The notes under the pieces: generated by a model
Told to the model about the DNA's origin: nothing
Database searches by the model: none
Seen by the model: the letters and a program-made list of their open reading frames with translations, nothing else
Origin: JBHEBG01 sp046557915
GTDB taxonomy: Bacteria; Bacteroidota; Bacteroidia; Flavobacteriales; Flavobacteriaceae
Assembly (NCBI RefSeq): GCF_046557915.1
Contig: NZ_JBHEBG010000001.1
Span: 1,488,001 to 1,552,000 of the forward strand
Direction of reading: 5' to 3'
DNA length: 64,000 nt
Shown here: positions 1 to 7,798 of the stretch, piece after piece
Layout: each line of letters begins with the position of its first letter
Position numbering within the stretch: position 1 is the first letter of the stretch
Program-made: the position numbers and the translations under genes

Positions 1-279
1 ACTCCAGGCCCCTATTTCCAGTTTGTTCTTAGTGGATATTTGGGTTTCCATATCGGTTGCCCCGGCACCAGCAGCTTTTATCTTGGAGTCTTTGGTAGTA
101 AGCTTAAAAAAAGCAATCTTATCTAGCCCAACACAGGTGTTGGAAGCGCCGGTATCCAGTATAAATCGTCCCCCGATCCCATTTATTTTGGCCGAAAGTT
201 CATAATGATTGGTTGAGGTCAATACCAGAGGTATCTTTAGATATTTTTTATCCTTTAAAAATTTTTTGAGACTGCCCAT
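1..279 (-). CDS. Retropepsin-like aspartic protease family protein, partial (C-terminus beyond window)
   Basis: The first 93 codons of a gene read on the minus strand and run off the left edge of the window. Residues 40-46 read ILDTGAS, the catalytic Asp-Thr-Gly of single-domain, retroviral-type aspartic proteases, preceded by a strand that reads like the usual substrate-flap N-terminus (YELSAKINGIGGRF). No signal peptide is visible, so the start of the protein looks cytoplasmic. ATG at 279 is chosen because it lies in frame and 12 nt below a TATCTTTG promoter box at 291-298. The neighbour tatD is divergent, with 35 bp between the two start codons. Many Bacteroidetes have such a small (about 150 aa) aspartyl protease-like protein of unknown substrate. 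The family call is good; the function is unknown. Confidence 0.75.
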   Translation of the reverse strand, partial: MGSLKKFLKDKKYLKIPLVLTSTNHYELSAKINGIGGRFILDTGASNTCVGLDKIAFFKLTTKDSKIKAAGAGATDMETQISTKNKLEIGAWS

Positions 280-290
280 TCATTTTTTGA

Positions 291-298
291 CAAAGATA
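291..298 (-). promoter_or_regulatory. Putative -7 box of the aspartyl-protease gene
   Basis: On the minus strand this reads TATCTTTG, a full match to the Bacteroidetes -7 consensus TAnnTTTG, 12 nt upstream of the ATG at 279. No convincing -33 TTG element was found. Confidence 0.5.
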
Positions 299-302
299 AG
301 GC

Positions 303-310
303 TATTTTTG
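303..310 (+). promoter_or_regulatory. Putative -7 box of tatD
   Basis: TATTTTTG matches TAnnTTTG and ends only 4 nt before the tatD ATG at 315, so transcription would begin close to the start codon (near-leaderless mRNA). A TTTG at 286-289 lies 13 nt upstream, shorter than the usual spacing. Confidence 0.45.
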
Positions 311-314
311 CGCT

Positions 315-1082
315 ATGATACTTACGGATACGCATACACATTTATATAGCGAGGCTTTTGATGAAGACAGGGACCTGGTTATAAAAAAAGCCATGGAAAA
401 TGGTGTGGACAGATTTTTTATTCCGGCAATAGATTCTACCTACACCCAAGCAATGTTGGATTTGGAGGCGGCGTACCCAAAAAATATGTTTTTGATGATG
501 GGGCTGCATCCAACGCACGTAAAGGAAAATTTTGAAGAAGAATTGGCCCACGTAGAAATGATGCTCGCCAAAAGAAAGTTCTATGCCGTCGGTGAAATAG
601 GAATAGATATGTATTGGGACAAGTCTCTTTTAGACATACAAAAGAAGGCCTTTAGATTTCAGATCCACTTGGCAAAGGAATATGGGCTGCCCATCGTAAT
701 ACATTGCAGAGAAGCATTTGACGAAATCTTTGAGGTTTTGGAACGGGAAAAGGGGGAGGACCTGTACGGAATTTTTCACTGTTTTACGGGAGACCAGTCC
801 CAAGCTCACAAGGCCATATCCTATAATATGAAGCTCGGTGTTGGGGGAGTGGTTACCTTTAAGAATGGTAAAATCGACACCTTTTTGGAGACTATTCCGT
901 TAGAACATATAGTTTTGGAAACAGATTCGCCTTACTTGGCACCGGTACCCTTCAGGGGAAAGCGAAACGAAAGTGCCCATTTGTCCTTGGTGTTGGAAAA
1001 ATTATCCCAAATCTATGGGTTGGGTGTAGACGAGATCGCATCTATTACCACAGAAAACTCTAAAAATGTCTTTGGGGTGTAA
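315..1082 (+). CDS. TatD family metal-dependent hydrolase (DNase)
   Basis: A 255-residue TIM-barrel metal hydrolase of the TatD family, which has 3'-5' exonuclease or other phosphodiesterase activity on nucleic acids in the cytoplasm. The metal-binding residues are all present: H7 and H9 in THTH, E94 in VGEIGID, H130 in IVIHCR, H155 in GIFHCF and D204 in LETDSPYL. Length is normal for the family (about 255-265). The ATG at 315 is placed directly behind the -7 box at 303-310 and no upstream in-frame start is better. The next gene, an asparaginase, follows after 54 nt on the same strand and is often found beside tatD in flavobacteria, so the two may be cotranscribed. The substrate cannot be read from sequence. 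Confidence 0.93.
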   Translation: MILTDTHTHLYSEAFDEDRDLVIKKAMENGVDRFFIPAIDSTYTQAMLDLEAAYPKNMFLMMGLHPTHVKENFEEELAHVEMMLAKRKFYAVGEIGIDMYWDKSLLDIQKKAFRFQIHLAKEYGLPIVIHCREAFDEIFEVLEREKGEDLYGIFHCFTGDQSQAHKAISYNMKLGVGGVVTFKNGKIDTFLETIPLEHIVLETDSPYLAPVPFRGKRNESAHLSLVLEKLSQIYGLGVDEIASITTENSKNVFGV

Positions 1083-1136
1083 AAATTGTTTTGAGGAAAA
1101 ACAAGATAAACTTGTAAAAATGATAAGACTAAATAA

Positions 1137-2174
1137 TTGACCGTGAACACTCAGAAAAGAAATATCCTGCTTATTTATACCGGAGGTACCATTGGTATGG
1201 TAAAGGATTATGATTCCGGGGCCTTAAAGGCATTCGATTTTGAAAAACTCATGGAGAGCATTCCAGAGCTCAACCAATTAGATTGCAATATAGATAGCGT
1301 TTCTTTTAAGGAACCTATAGATTCCTCTAATATGAACCCTTCGCACTGGATATCCATAGCAACCATTATAGAAAAGCACTACGAACGCTACGATGGTTTT
1401 GTGGTCTTGCACGGTAGCGATACAATGAGTTATACTTCCTCGGCCCTTAGTTATATGTTGGAAAATTTAGGGAAACCGGTAATTTTTACAGGATCTCAAC
1501 TGCCCATAGGAGATTTAAGAACCGATGCCAAAGAGAATCTAATTACATCAATTCAAATAGCTTCCTTGTACAAAAACAATAAACCAATAATCCAAGAGGT
1601 AGGCTTGTATTTTGAATATAAGTTGTATCGGGCAAATAGGACAACCAAGATAAACGCAGAACATTTTCAGGCTTTTTCCTCCTTAAATTACCCTCCGTTG
1701 GTAGAATCTGGGGTACATTTAAAGGTTAATGAGGATTACATTTTAAAAGAAAAAAAGCCGAAGAAATTTAAGGCCCATAAAAAAATGGACGGCAACGTAG
1801 CCATCTTAAAGTTATTCCCAGGCCTTAGTCCGGCCTTGTTTCAGAGCATTTTAAATACCCCCAACCTAAAAGCAATTGTTCTGGAAACCTATGGGGCGGG
1901 TAACGCACCTACCGAAGATTGGTTGTGGCAACAGCTAAAGACTGCCATAAAAAACGGGCTGCATGTGGTGAACGTTACACAGTGTTCTGGGGGCAGTGTT
2001 TTAATGGGGCAATATGAGACCAGTGAGCAGCTAAAAAAACTACAAGTAATTAACGGTAAGGATATTACCACAGAAGCCGCTATTACAAAGCTCATGTATC
2101 TTTTGGGGAATAACGTTTCGGCTAAGTTGTTCAAAACCATATTCGAAACATCCCTTCGAGGAGAAATGCAATAA
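1137..2174 (+). CDS. ansA: Type I L-asparaginase
   Basis: A cytoplasmic-type L-asparaginase that hydrolyses asparagine to aspartate and ammonia. The first catalytic Thr is T15 in IYTGGTIGM and the second triad is in LHGSDTMSYT (T96, D95), with K132 in DLRTDAKENL completing it. At 345 residues it matches the bacterial type I family, and no signal peptide is present. The start is unusual: there is no ATG before the conserved first strand. TTG at 1137 or GTG at 1143 must be used; the GTG would give a protein beginning MNTQKRN. It follows tatD on the same strand and precedes tRNA-Ser. Family assignment is firm; the exact start is open. Confidence 0.92.
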   Translation: MTVNTQKRNILLIYTGGTIGMVKDYDSGALKAFDFEKLMESIPELNQLDCNIDSVSFKEPIDSSNMNPSHWISIATIIEKHYERYDGFVVLHGSDTMSYTSSALSYMLENLGKPVIFTGSQLPIGDLRTDAKENLITSIQIASLYKNNKPIIQEVGLYFEYKLYRANRTTKINAEHFQAFSSLNYPPLVESGVHLKVNEDYILKEKKPKKFKAHKKMDGNVAILKLFPGLSPALFQSILNTPNLKAIVLETYGAGNAPTEDWLWQQLKTAIKNGLHVVNVTQCSGGSVLMGQYETSEQLKKLQVINGKDITTEAAITKLMYLLGNNVSAKLFKTIFETSLRGEMQ

Positions 2175-2242
2175 AAATAGCCTTCTAAATTTTCTTAACT
2201 AATATTTTTTTTGTTATTTGACCCCCTTGTAAACAATAAAAG

Positions 2243-2330
2243 AGAGAGGTGGCCGAGTGGTCGAAGGCGCACGCCTGGAAAGTGTGTATACACCAAAAGT
2301 GTATCGAGGGTTCGAATCCCTTCCTCTCTG
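2243..2330 (+). tRNA. tRNA-Ser (anticodon GGA)
   Basis: An 88-nt class II tRNA. The acceptor stem AGAGAGG (2243-2249) pairs with CCTCTCT (2323-2329), with discriminator G2330. The D-arm reads GGCCGAGTGGTC, the anticodon loop CTGGAAA carries GGA at 2277-2279, there is a long variable arm, and the T-arm has GGTTCGAATCC. The CCA end is not encoded. GGA reads serine UCC and UCU codons. Confidence 0.96.
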
Positions 2331-2408
2331 CATTAAAGTTTTAATTTTTTAATTACAATTTTTTTTTATCTTTAACCCATTAACTAACTAAATTTAAGTT
2401 TGAAAGAA

Positions 2409-3188
2409 ATGAAAAAGTTATTCTCAATCCTGGCAATGGCTGGGCTATTTGTTCTAAATACAAATACGGTAAGCGCAAAAGCAATAGTATCAAACCTATC
2501 TTCAACGATAGCGACAACAGCGGTAATGCTTCAAGATGAAGCCGCAGCAGAAGCAGAAAAAGGATTTACACAAGTCCTGAAAGAGCAATTCATCCAAGGG
2601 GGTGCCGGTTTTATGGGTATCGTTCTTTTGTGTTTGATTTTAGGTCTAGCCGTCGCGATTGAAAGAATTATTTTCCTTAACCTGGCCAGTACTAACACAA
2701 CAAAACTAAAGCAACAAGTTGAAGATGCGTTGGCTTCGGGTGGCGTTGAAGCGGCCAAAGAGGTTTGCAGAAACACCAAAGGCCCTGTTGCCTCTATATT
2801 CTATCAAGGATTGGATAGGGCAGGAGAAAGCGTAGAATCTGCTGAAAAAGCGGTAGTTGCCTATGGAGGTGTTCAGATGGGACAATTAGAGAAGAACGTT
2901 TCCTGGCTTTCTCTCTTTATTGCCATTGCACCAATGCTTGGTTTCATGGGAACGGTAATCGGTATGATACAGGCCTTCCAGAAAATTGCTGCTGTAGGTA
3001 ACTTAAGTGCATCGCTTATTGCAGGTGATATCCAAGTGGCGTTATTAACAACGGTATTCGGTCTTATTACTGCAATTATACTTCAGATTTTCTACAACTA
3101 TATTATTGCTAAAATAGATAGCATCGTAAACGACATGGAAGATTCTTCCATCTCTTTGATCGATATGTTGGTTGATCACAAAAAATAA
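2409..3188 (+). CDS. exbB: MotA/TolQ/ExbB proton channel family protein
   Basis: An inner-membrane proton-channel subunit of a TonB- or Tol-type energy-transducing complex. After an N-terminal hydrophobic segment (about residues 4-24) that looks like a signal peptide and a 40-residue periplasmic stretch, there are three membrane spans at about 68-90, 166-188 and 210-232. The last two contain the family core, with APMLGFMGTVIGM and the TTVFGLITAI helix. The ATG at 2409 is preferred to an in-frame TTG at 2400 because it gives the usual MKKL start. Four genes follow closely on the same strand (a small membrane protein, two ExbD, then a barrel protein), so this is the first gene of an Exb-type operon. 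It likely powers TonB-dependent uptake, though a Tol-like role cannot be excluded. Confidence 0.92.
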   Translation: MKKLFSILAMAGLFVLNTNTVSAKAIVSNLSSTIATTAVMLQDEAAAEAEKGFTQVLKEQFIQGGAGFMGIVLLCLILGLAVAIERIIFLNLASTNTTKLKQQVEDALASGGVEAAKEVCRNTKGPVASIFYQGLDRAGESVESAEKAVVAYGGVQMGQLEKNVSWLSLFIAIAPMLGFMGTVIGMIQAFQKIAAVGNLSASLIAGDIQVALLTTVFGLITAIILQIFYNYIIAKIDSIVNDMEDSSISLIDMLVDHKK

Positions 3189-3211
3189 GTCACACCTAAT
3201 AGATAAACGTC

Positions 3212-3655
3212 ATGCATAAAATATTAAAAATTGTATTAGTTGTCTTGGGTTTGGCAGGATTTGTCCTTTGGACCCAACTTCCTGACAAGGACGCACCTGT
3301 ATCCGAAGCGATTCAGAGTTCGTCGATGAATCTTATGTTCCTTATTACTTACTTACTTTTGGCCATCGCCGTAGTGGTAAGTCTAGTGTTTACGCTTAAA
3401 AATCTGTTCGCTAACCCTAGTAGTTTAAAGAAAACCTTGTTCGTTATCGGTGGATTTCTTTTGGTTGTCCTTATTTCTTTCGGATTGGCAAGTGGCACGG
3501 ATATTGATATAGCTAAAATGGCAGAAAAGGGAATAGAAACTTCAGAATCTACCGTTAAAAGAATAGGAATGGGACTTAATGTCTTTTTCATCTTAACAAT
3601 TGTTGCGGTTGCAGCAATGGTATTGCCAGGAATAAAAAGAATGTTCAGTAAATAA
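3212..3655 (+). CDS. Small four-helix membrane protein of the exb operon
   Basis: A 147-residue protein with no recognised domain. Four hydrophobic helices are visible at about 4-22, 40-62, 74-93 and 117-140, separated by short polar loops. One loop (about 94-116) is acidic and serine-rich. It sits 23 nt after exbB and 12 nt before the first exbD, so it is almost certainly cotranscribed with them. A membrane protein at this place in the exb cluster is a common arrangement in Flavobacteriia, which suggests a subunit or assembly factor of the proton channel. That role is inferred from position only. Confidence 0.8.
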   Translation: MHKILKIVLVVLGLAGFVLWTQLPDKDAPVSEAIQSSSMNLMFLITYLLLAIAVVVSLVFTLKNLFANPSSLKKTLFVIGGFLLVVLISFGLASGTDIDIAKMAEKGIETSESTVKRIGMGLNVFFILTIVAVAAMVLPGIKRMFSK

Positions 3656-3667
3656 AATCTAATAATT

Positions 3668-4288
3668 ATGGCTAGAAGAGCAGGAGCACCAGAGGTAAAT
3701 GCAGGTTCTATGGCCGACATAGCATTCTTGCTGCTTATCTTTTTCCTAGTGACTACCACTATTGAAACAGACGCAGGATTGGATCGTATGTTGCCACCAA
3801 TGGAGCCGCCAGAGGATGATGTTGTTATTAAGCAGAAGAATATATTCACGGTTAATATTAACAAGAATGGTCAATTGTTGGCCGATGAAGAGTTAACCAA
3901 TCTTAAGGATTTAAGAGCCAAGGCCATTGCCTTCTTAGATAACGGAGGGGCCCCTTCTGGTACAGCAGAATATTGTAATTTTTGCAAAGGAAAAAGGGAT
4001 GCCGCTTCTTCGGATAACCCTTCCAAGGCAATTATATCATTAAAGAATGACCGTGAGACCCCGTATGGTACGTACATAACGGTTCAGAACGAACTAGTGG
4101 GAGCCTATAACGACTTACGTGATAGGGAAGCACAACGTCTTTACAAAAGAGATTTTACGGAAATGGAAGCTGCTTTTCTTAATCCCGAAACCCCATCTTC
4201 TGTAAGGGATGAGTTAAAGGAGAAGGTACAACGTATAAAAGAACTTTTCCCTCAAAAATTATCTGAGGCGGAGACCACATCAAATTAA
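3668..4288 (+). CDS. exbD: ExbD/TolR family biopolymer transport protein (first copy)
   Basis: A single-span inner-membrane protein that, with ExbB, converts proton flow into motion of TonB. Residues 15-33 form the membrane helix and begin MADIAFLLLIFF; D17 is the conserved proton-carrying aspartate. The rest (about 35-206) is periplasmic. At 206 residues it is longer than E. coli ExbD (141). It carries an inserted segment around residues 95-115 with two cysteines, C103 and C106, in YCNFCKGK, which could form a disulfide. A second exbD follows after 20 nt. Similar insertions are common in flavobacterial ExbD, as far as I recall. The family call is certain; the use of the cysteines is not known. 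Confidence 0.92.
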   Translation: MARRAGAPEVNAGSMADIAFLLLIFFLVTTTIETDAGLDRMLPPMEPPEDDVVIKQKNIFTVNINKNGQLLADEELTNLKDLRAKAIAFLDNGGAPSGTAEYCNFCKGKRDAASSDNPSKAIISLKNDRETPYGTYITVQNELVGAYNDLRDREAQRLYKRDFTEMEAAFLNPETPSSVRDELKEKVQRIKELFPQKLSEAETTSN

Positions 4289-4308
4289 CAAGAAGCAAAA
4301 ACTAGAAT

Positions 4309-4791
4309 ATGTCAAAATTCAATAAGAAAAAAGATGGGGACACCCCGGCGGTATCAACTGCTTCCTTGCCAGATATTGTATTTATGCTCTTGTTCTTCTT
4401 TATGACAGTTACTGTTATGAAGGATAGTACGCTTAAGGTAGAAAACACTTTGCCAAATGCTAGCGAGATCAAAAAGCTTGAGAAGAAGGATAGAGTTATT
4501 TATCTTTATGTTGGTAAGCCTACACGCGAGTATCAGAAGGTTTTTGGAACTGAATCCAAAATTCAGTTGAACGACAAGTTTGCAAACGTCTCCGATGTTG
4601 GCGATTATATTTTGGCGGAAAGAGCCAAGAAACCTCAAGAACTTCAAAATGTGCTTACAACGGCACTTAAGGTAGACAAGAGTGCCAATATGGGAATTAT
4701 TTCCGATATCAAACAAGAATTGAGAAAAGTTAATGCCCTAAAAGTTAACTATACCACCTATGATGGTGATGCTTTCAGAAACTTACAATAA
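4309..4791 (+). CDS. exbD: ExbD/TolR family biopolymer transport protein (second copy)
   Basis: A 160-residue second ExbD with one membrane helix at about 21-37 beginning SLPDIVFMLLFFF. D22 corresponds to the conserved protonatable aspartate. The periplasmic part (about 40-160) lacks the cysteine insertion of the preceding paralogue. Two unlike ExbD copies beside one ExbB suggest a mixed ExbD dimer in the channel, as proposed for other Bacteroidetes Exb systems; this is inference. The gene ends 29 nt before a strong rho-independent terminator at 4821-4847, which closes the exb operon. Confidence 0.92.
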   Translation: MSKFNKKKDGDTPAVSTASLPDIVFMLLFFFMTVTVMKDSTLKVENTLPNASEIKKLEKKDRVIYLYVGKPTREYQKVFGTESKIQLNDKFANVSDVGDYILAERAKKPQELQNVLTTALKVDKSANMGIISDIKQELRKVNALKVNYTTYDGDAFRNLQ

Positions 4792-4816
4792 TAACTTTTA
4801 GGATTTATAATTTATT

Positions 4817-4850
4817 AAAAGCTTCGGATTAAATGTCCGAAGCTTTTTTT
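4817..4850 (+). terminator. Rho-independent terminator of the exb operon
   Basis: GCTTCGGA (4821-4828), a 7-nt loop and TCCGAAGC (4836-4843) form a perfect 8-bp stem, preceded by AAAA and followed by a run of seven T residues. It stands between the second exbD and the barrel gene, whose ATG is at 4882, so that gene probably needs read-through or its own promoter. Confidence 0.88.
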
Positions 4851-4881
4851 GTACGCACTATTTGTTCTAATTTTAACCCAT

Positions 4882-5571
4882 ATGAGAGGCCTGCTTTTAC
4901 TTTTTCTTTTTGGTGTATGCCTGCAGCTGCATGCTCAAGAAAATGATGGGACAACTTTAGCCGATTCGTCTTATTTGGAAGATCAGTTTTACATTGGCAT
5001 CACCTATAATTTATTGTTGGACAGGCCTACCGGTGTTTCGCAGAATAATCTATCGTATGGGCTCCAGGCCGGGTTTATTAAGGATATCCCTATAAACAAA
5101 GCGAGAACAATAGCTTTAGGCATTGGTTTGGGTTATAACAACAACTCGTATTATACAAACCTGTTCGCTTCAGAATCTGCGGATGGTTTTGAGTATACAA
5201 TATTGGATTCTGACACCAGTTTTAAACGAAATAAAATTGAAGTTCATTCTTTAGAGGTCCCTTTGGAATTTAGATGGCGTAATTCTACCGCGACCAGCTA
5301 TAAGTTTTGGCGGATATACACAGGTTTTAGATTGGGCTACACGGTAGGGGCCAGATCAAAATTTGTATCAAACGAACAAGTGATTTCTTTTACCAATACG
5401 GATGTAAGGGATTTTCAATATGGCCTAACGCTAAATTTTGGCTATAACACCTTTAATTTTCACGCCTATTATGCCCTGAACAATCTTTTTAATGATAATA
5501 TTAATATTACAAATGGTAATGCAGTTTCTTTAACCCCACTGCGGATAGGGATTATTTTTTATATTCTGTAA
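4882..5571 (+). CDS. Outer-membrane beta-barrel (PorT-like/porin) family protein
   Basis: A 229-residue exported protein with a clear signal peptide (MRGLLLLFLFGVCLQLHAQ, cleavage after residue 19). The mature part is built of alternating strands rich in aromatic and glycine residues (GITYNLLLD, LGIGLGYNNN, GLTLNFGYN) and ends in the aromatic strand LRIGIIFYIL, as expected for a small outer-membrane barrel of the OMP_b-brl type. ATG at 4882 is chosen because an upstream in-frame TTG lies inside the terminator. It is not a close match to the type IX secretion protein PorT/SprT. Its position behind the exb genes may mean a role in the same envelope process, but nothing proves it. Confidence 0.82.
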   Translation: MRGLLLLFLFGVCLQLHAQENDGTTLADSSYLEDQFYIGITYNLLLDRPTGVSQNNLSYGLQAGFIKDIPINKARTIALGIGLGYNNNSYYTNLFASESADGFEYTILDSDTSFKRNKIEVHSLEVPLEFRWRNSTATSYKFWRIYTGFRLGYTVGARSKFVSNEQVISFTNTDVRDFQYGLTLNFGYNTFNFHAYYALNNLFNDNINITNGNAVSLTPLRIGIIFYIL

Positions 5572-5610
5572 GTGGTTAAATGACAATTGGGGAATTGACT
5601 CTAAAGGGAA

Positions 5611-6216
5611 TTACAACCAAAATTTAACAGTAAGTAATTGCGATACCGACCCTATTAGAAAACCGATAATCACTTCGTATTTATTGTGCGCCTTTAGATA
5701 GATTCTAGAAGAAGCAATGAGCCCGGTAGCCAAAGTAAGTAGACTGATAATGAGGGAGATGTTTATTTCGAAGTGAATACTAAGAGACACCATAAACATT
5801 AACAGGCTGCCAATTCCCATCATATGTATACTACTTTTAAAGTCTAGAAAAAGTAATAATAGTGCCGACATGGTAGCAGCAATAAGGCCTAAAAAATAGT
5901 AATAGAGTTCTGCGGTATAGTTGTTGGGAATAACTTTTACCAAGACCATAAGCAATAGGGCAATACTTATATAGAGTGGATATCTACGTTCCTTTATATT
6001 AGGAATAAAAACCGAATTTACAATCCCCAAGTTTTTTAGAATTAGAAAACTGATGATAGGAATAATAATGGTAAGAATAAAAATGGGTAATACGTTTCCG
6101 CTCTGCACTTCCAGAGGGCTGTATTTGGGAGTAACCATAAAGTAGGCAATGGTGCCTGCAAAAGGAATAAGCAATGGATGAAAGATGTAACTGACCAGCT
6201 TTAGGAAAAACCCCAT
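5611..6216 (-). CDS. Six-helix membrane protein, degenerate PAP2-like
   Basis: A 201-residue integral membrane protein with about six hydrophobic helices. Two places recall the PAP2 phosphatase signature: IHMMGIGSLLMF near residue 131 where PAP2 has its SGH motif, and SRIYLKAHNKYEVIIGFLIG near 170 where PAP2 has an Arg, His and Asp triad. Here the Arg and His remain, the Asp is Glu, and the SGH motif is not intact, so phosphatase activity is doubtful. Its ATG overlaps the rpoN stop by one base (TAATG), so the two genes are translationally coupled. Related proteins beside rpoN are common in flavobacteria as far as I recall. Function unknown. Confidence 0.75.
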   Translation of the reverse strand: MGFFLKLVSYIFHPLLIPFAGTIAYFMVTPKYSPLEVQSGNVLPIFILTIIIPIISFLILKNLGIVNSVFIPNIKERRYPLYISIALLLMVLVKVIPNNYTAELYYYFLGLIAATMSALLLLFLDFKSSIHMMGIGSLLMFMVSLSIHFEINISLIISLLTLATGLIASSRIYLKAHNKYEVIIGFLIGSVSQLLTVKFWL

Positions 6217-7673
6217 TATATCTGTTTTCTGAGTCGGGCAACGGGTATGTCAAGCTGCTCCCGGTATTTGGCTACTGTACGTCTGGCAATAGGATAGCCC
6301 TTCTCCTTTAAAATGGCGGCCAATTTATCGTCTGTTAGCGGCTTTTTCTTTTCCTCTTCCTTGATGACCGTTTCTAAAATCTTCTTTATCTCTTTGGTAG
6401 ATACATCTTCCCCTTGTTCGTTTTTCATGGACTCGGAAAAATACTCTTTAATGAGCTTTGTTCCATATGGTGTATCTACATACTTACTATTGGCAACTCT
6501 AGAGACCGTGGAAACGTCCATATCTATAGTATCGGCTATGTCCTTTAAGATCATTGGGCGTAGTTTGCGCTCATCACCTGTTAGGAAATATTCTTTTTGA
6601 TAGTGCATTATGGCGTTCATGGTTATAAATAGGGTTTGCTGTCGCTGGCGTATTGCATCTATAAACCATTTGGCGGCATCCAATTTTTGTTTGATGAACA
6701 TTACCGTGTCCTTTTGCGATTTTGATTTGTCCTTGGCGTTTTTATAACCCAATAGCATATTGCTATATTCCCTAGAGACATGTAGATCCGGAGCATTTCT
6801 TCCATTGAGGTTTAGTTCTAACTCACCGTCCACTATTTTAATGGAAAAATCTGGAACAATGTGTTCAATGATCCTGGTATTTCCGGAGTAGGAACCACCG
6901 GGTTTGGGATTGAGTTTTTCAATTTCCGAAATAGCAATTTTAAGCTCATCCTCCGAAATGTTATGTTTTTGTAACAGTTTTTGATAATGTTTCTTTATGA
7001 ACTGCTCAAAAGACTTTTCTAAGATGTTTATTGCAAGTGTTATAGACTCCGTAGGTTCTTTTCGTTTCAACTGAATAATGAGGCATTCTTCTAAAGACCG
7101 TGCCCCAACACCGGAAGGATCCAATTCTTGAACTATTTTTAACACCCGCTCTATTTGTTCTTCCTCGGTATAAATATTTTGCGTAAACGCCAGATCATCC
7201 AATATGTCCGATAGGGGTCTTCGGATGTAGCCACTTTCATCTATGCTGCCTACTAAAAATTCCGCTATCGCCCATTCATCATCACTTAAGTAGAACGTGT
7301 TCAGTTGGTTGATTAAATGCTGATTAAACGATGTCCCAGAAGCATAGGGAACGCTTTTCTCATCGTCGTCAGCACTATAATTGCTGGTTTGGGTGCGATA
7401 ATCAGGAATTTCATCATCGCTTAAATAATCATCTATGTTAATGTCTTCGGCATCAATACTTTCGCTATCGCTCCCTTCATCATAGGTGTCAGAGAAGTCG
7501 TCCTCCCCCGCATCGTTTTCTTCCTTACCGCTTTCCAAGGCCGGATTTTCTTCCAGTTCTTGTTTCAATCGCTGTTCAAAAGCCTGCGTGGGCAACTGAA
7601 TCAACTTCATCAGCTGTATTTGCTGAGGCGAAAGCTTTTGCGATAATTTAAATTGTAAGTGTTGTTTAAGCAT
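6216..7673 (-). CDS. rpoN: RNA polymerase sigma-54 factor
   Basis: Sigma-54 directs RNA polymerase to -24/-12 promoters and needs AAA+ activators. At 485 residues it is of normal length. Region I (about 1-48) is the glutamine- and leucine-rich activator-interacting segment (LSQKLSPQQIQLMKLIQLP). A very acidic region II follows at about 48-105, then the core-binding domain (about 115-310), a helix-turn-helix near 385-405 (DIDMDVSTVSRVANSK), and the RpoN box ARRTVAKYRE at 463-472, which reads the -24 element. No enhancer-binding activator is encoded in this window. It is cotranscribed with the downstream PAP2-like gene through a one-base overlap. Confidence 0.96.
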   Translation of the reverse strand: MLKQHLQFKLSQKLSPQQIQLMKLIQLPTQAFEQRLKQELEENPALESGKEENDAGEDDFSDTYDEGSDSESIDAEDINIDDYLSDDEIPDYRTQTSNYSADDDEKSVPYASGTSFNQHLINQLNTFYLSDDEWAIAEFLVGSIDESGYIRRPLSDILDDLAFTQNIYTEEEQIERVLKIVQELDPSGVGARSLEECLIIQLKRKEPTESITLAINILEKSFEQFIKKHYQKLLQKHNISEDELKIAISEIEKLNPKPGGSYSGNTRIIEHIVPDFSIKIVDGELELNLNGRNAPDLHVSREYSNMLLGYKNAKDKSKSQKDTVMFIKQKLDAAKWFIDAIRQRQQTLFITMNAIMHYQKEYFLTGDERKLRPMILKDIADTIDMDVSTVSRVANSKYVDTPYGTKLIKEYFSESMKNEQGEDVSTKEIKKILETVIKEEEKKKPLTDDKLAAILKEKGYPIARRTVAKYREQLDIPVARLRKQI

Positions 7674-7798
7674 ATGGGGACAAATTCTACTTGCTTTATA
7701 AAGTTAAAGAAATAATACCATTTAGCTTTTAGTTTTACGGCGATAAAATTCGAAGAGTCCTTATGATAACTACTGTTTGGGCCATCACACAATGGCTT

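Noticed and set aside
3349..3864. A 171-codon antisense frame over the small exb membrane protein and exbD
   Set aside because: It overlaps two well-supported genes on the other strand and shows no domain.
4882..5571. Type IX secretion protein PorT (SprT)
   Set aside because: Barrel type and length fit, but the N-terminal region lacks the typical PorT sequence. Called only PorT-like/porin family.
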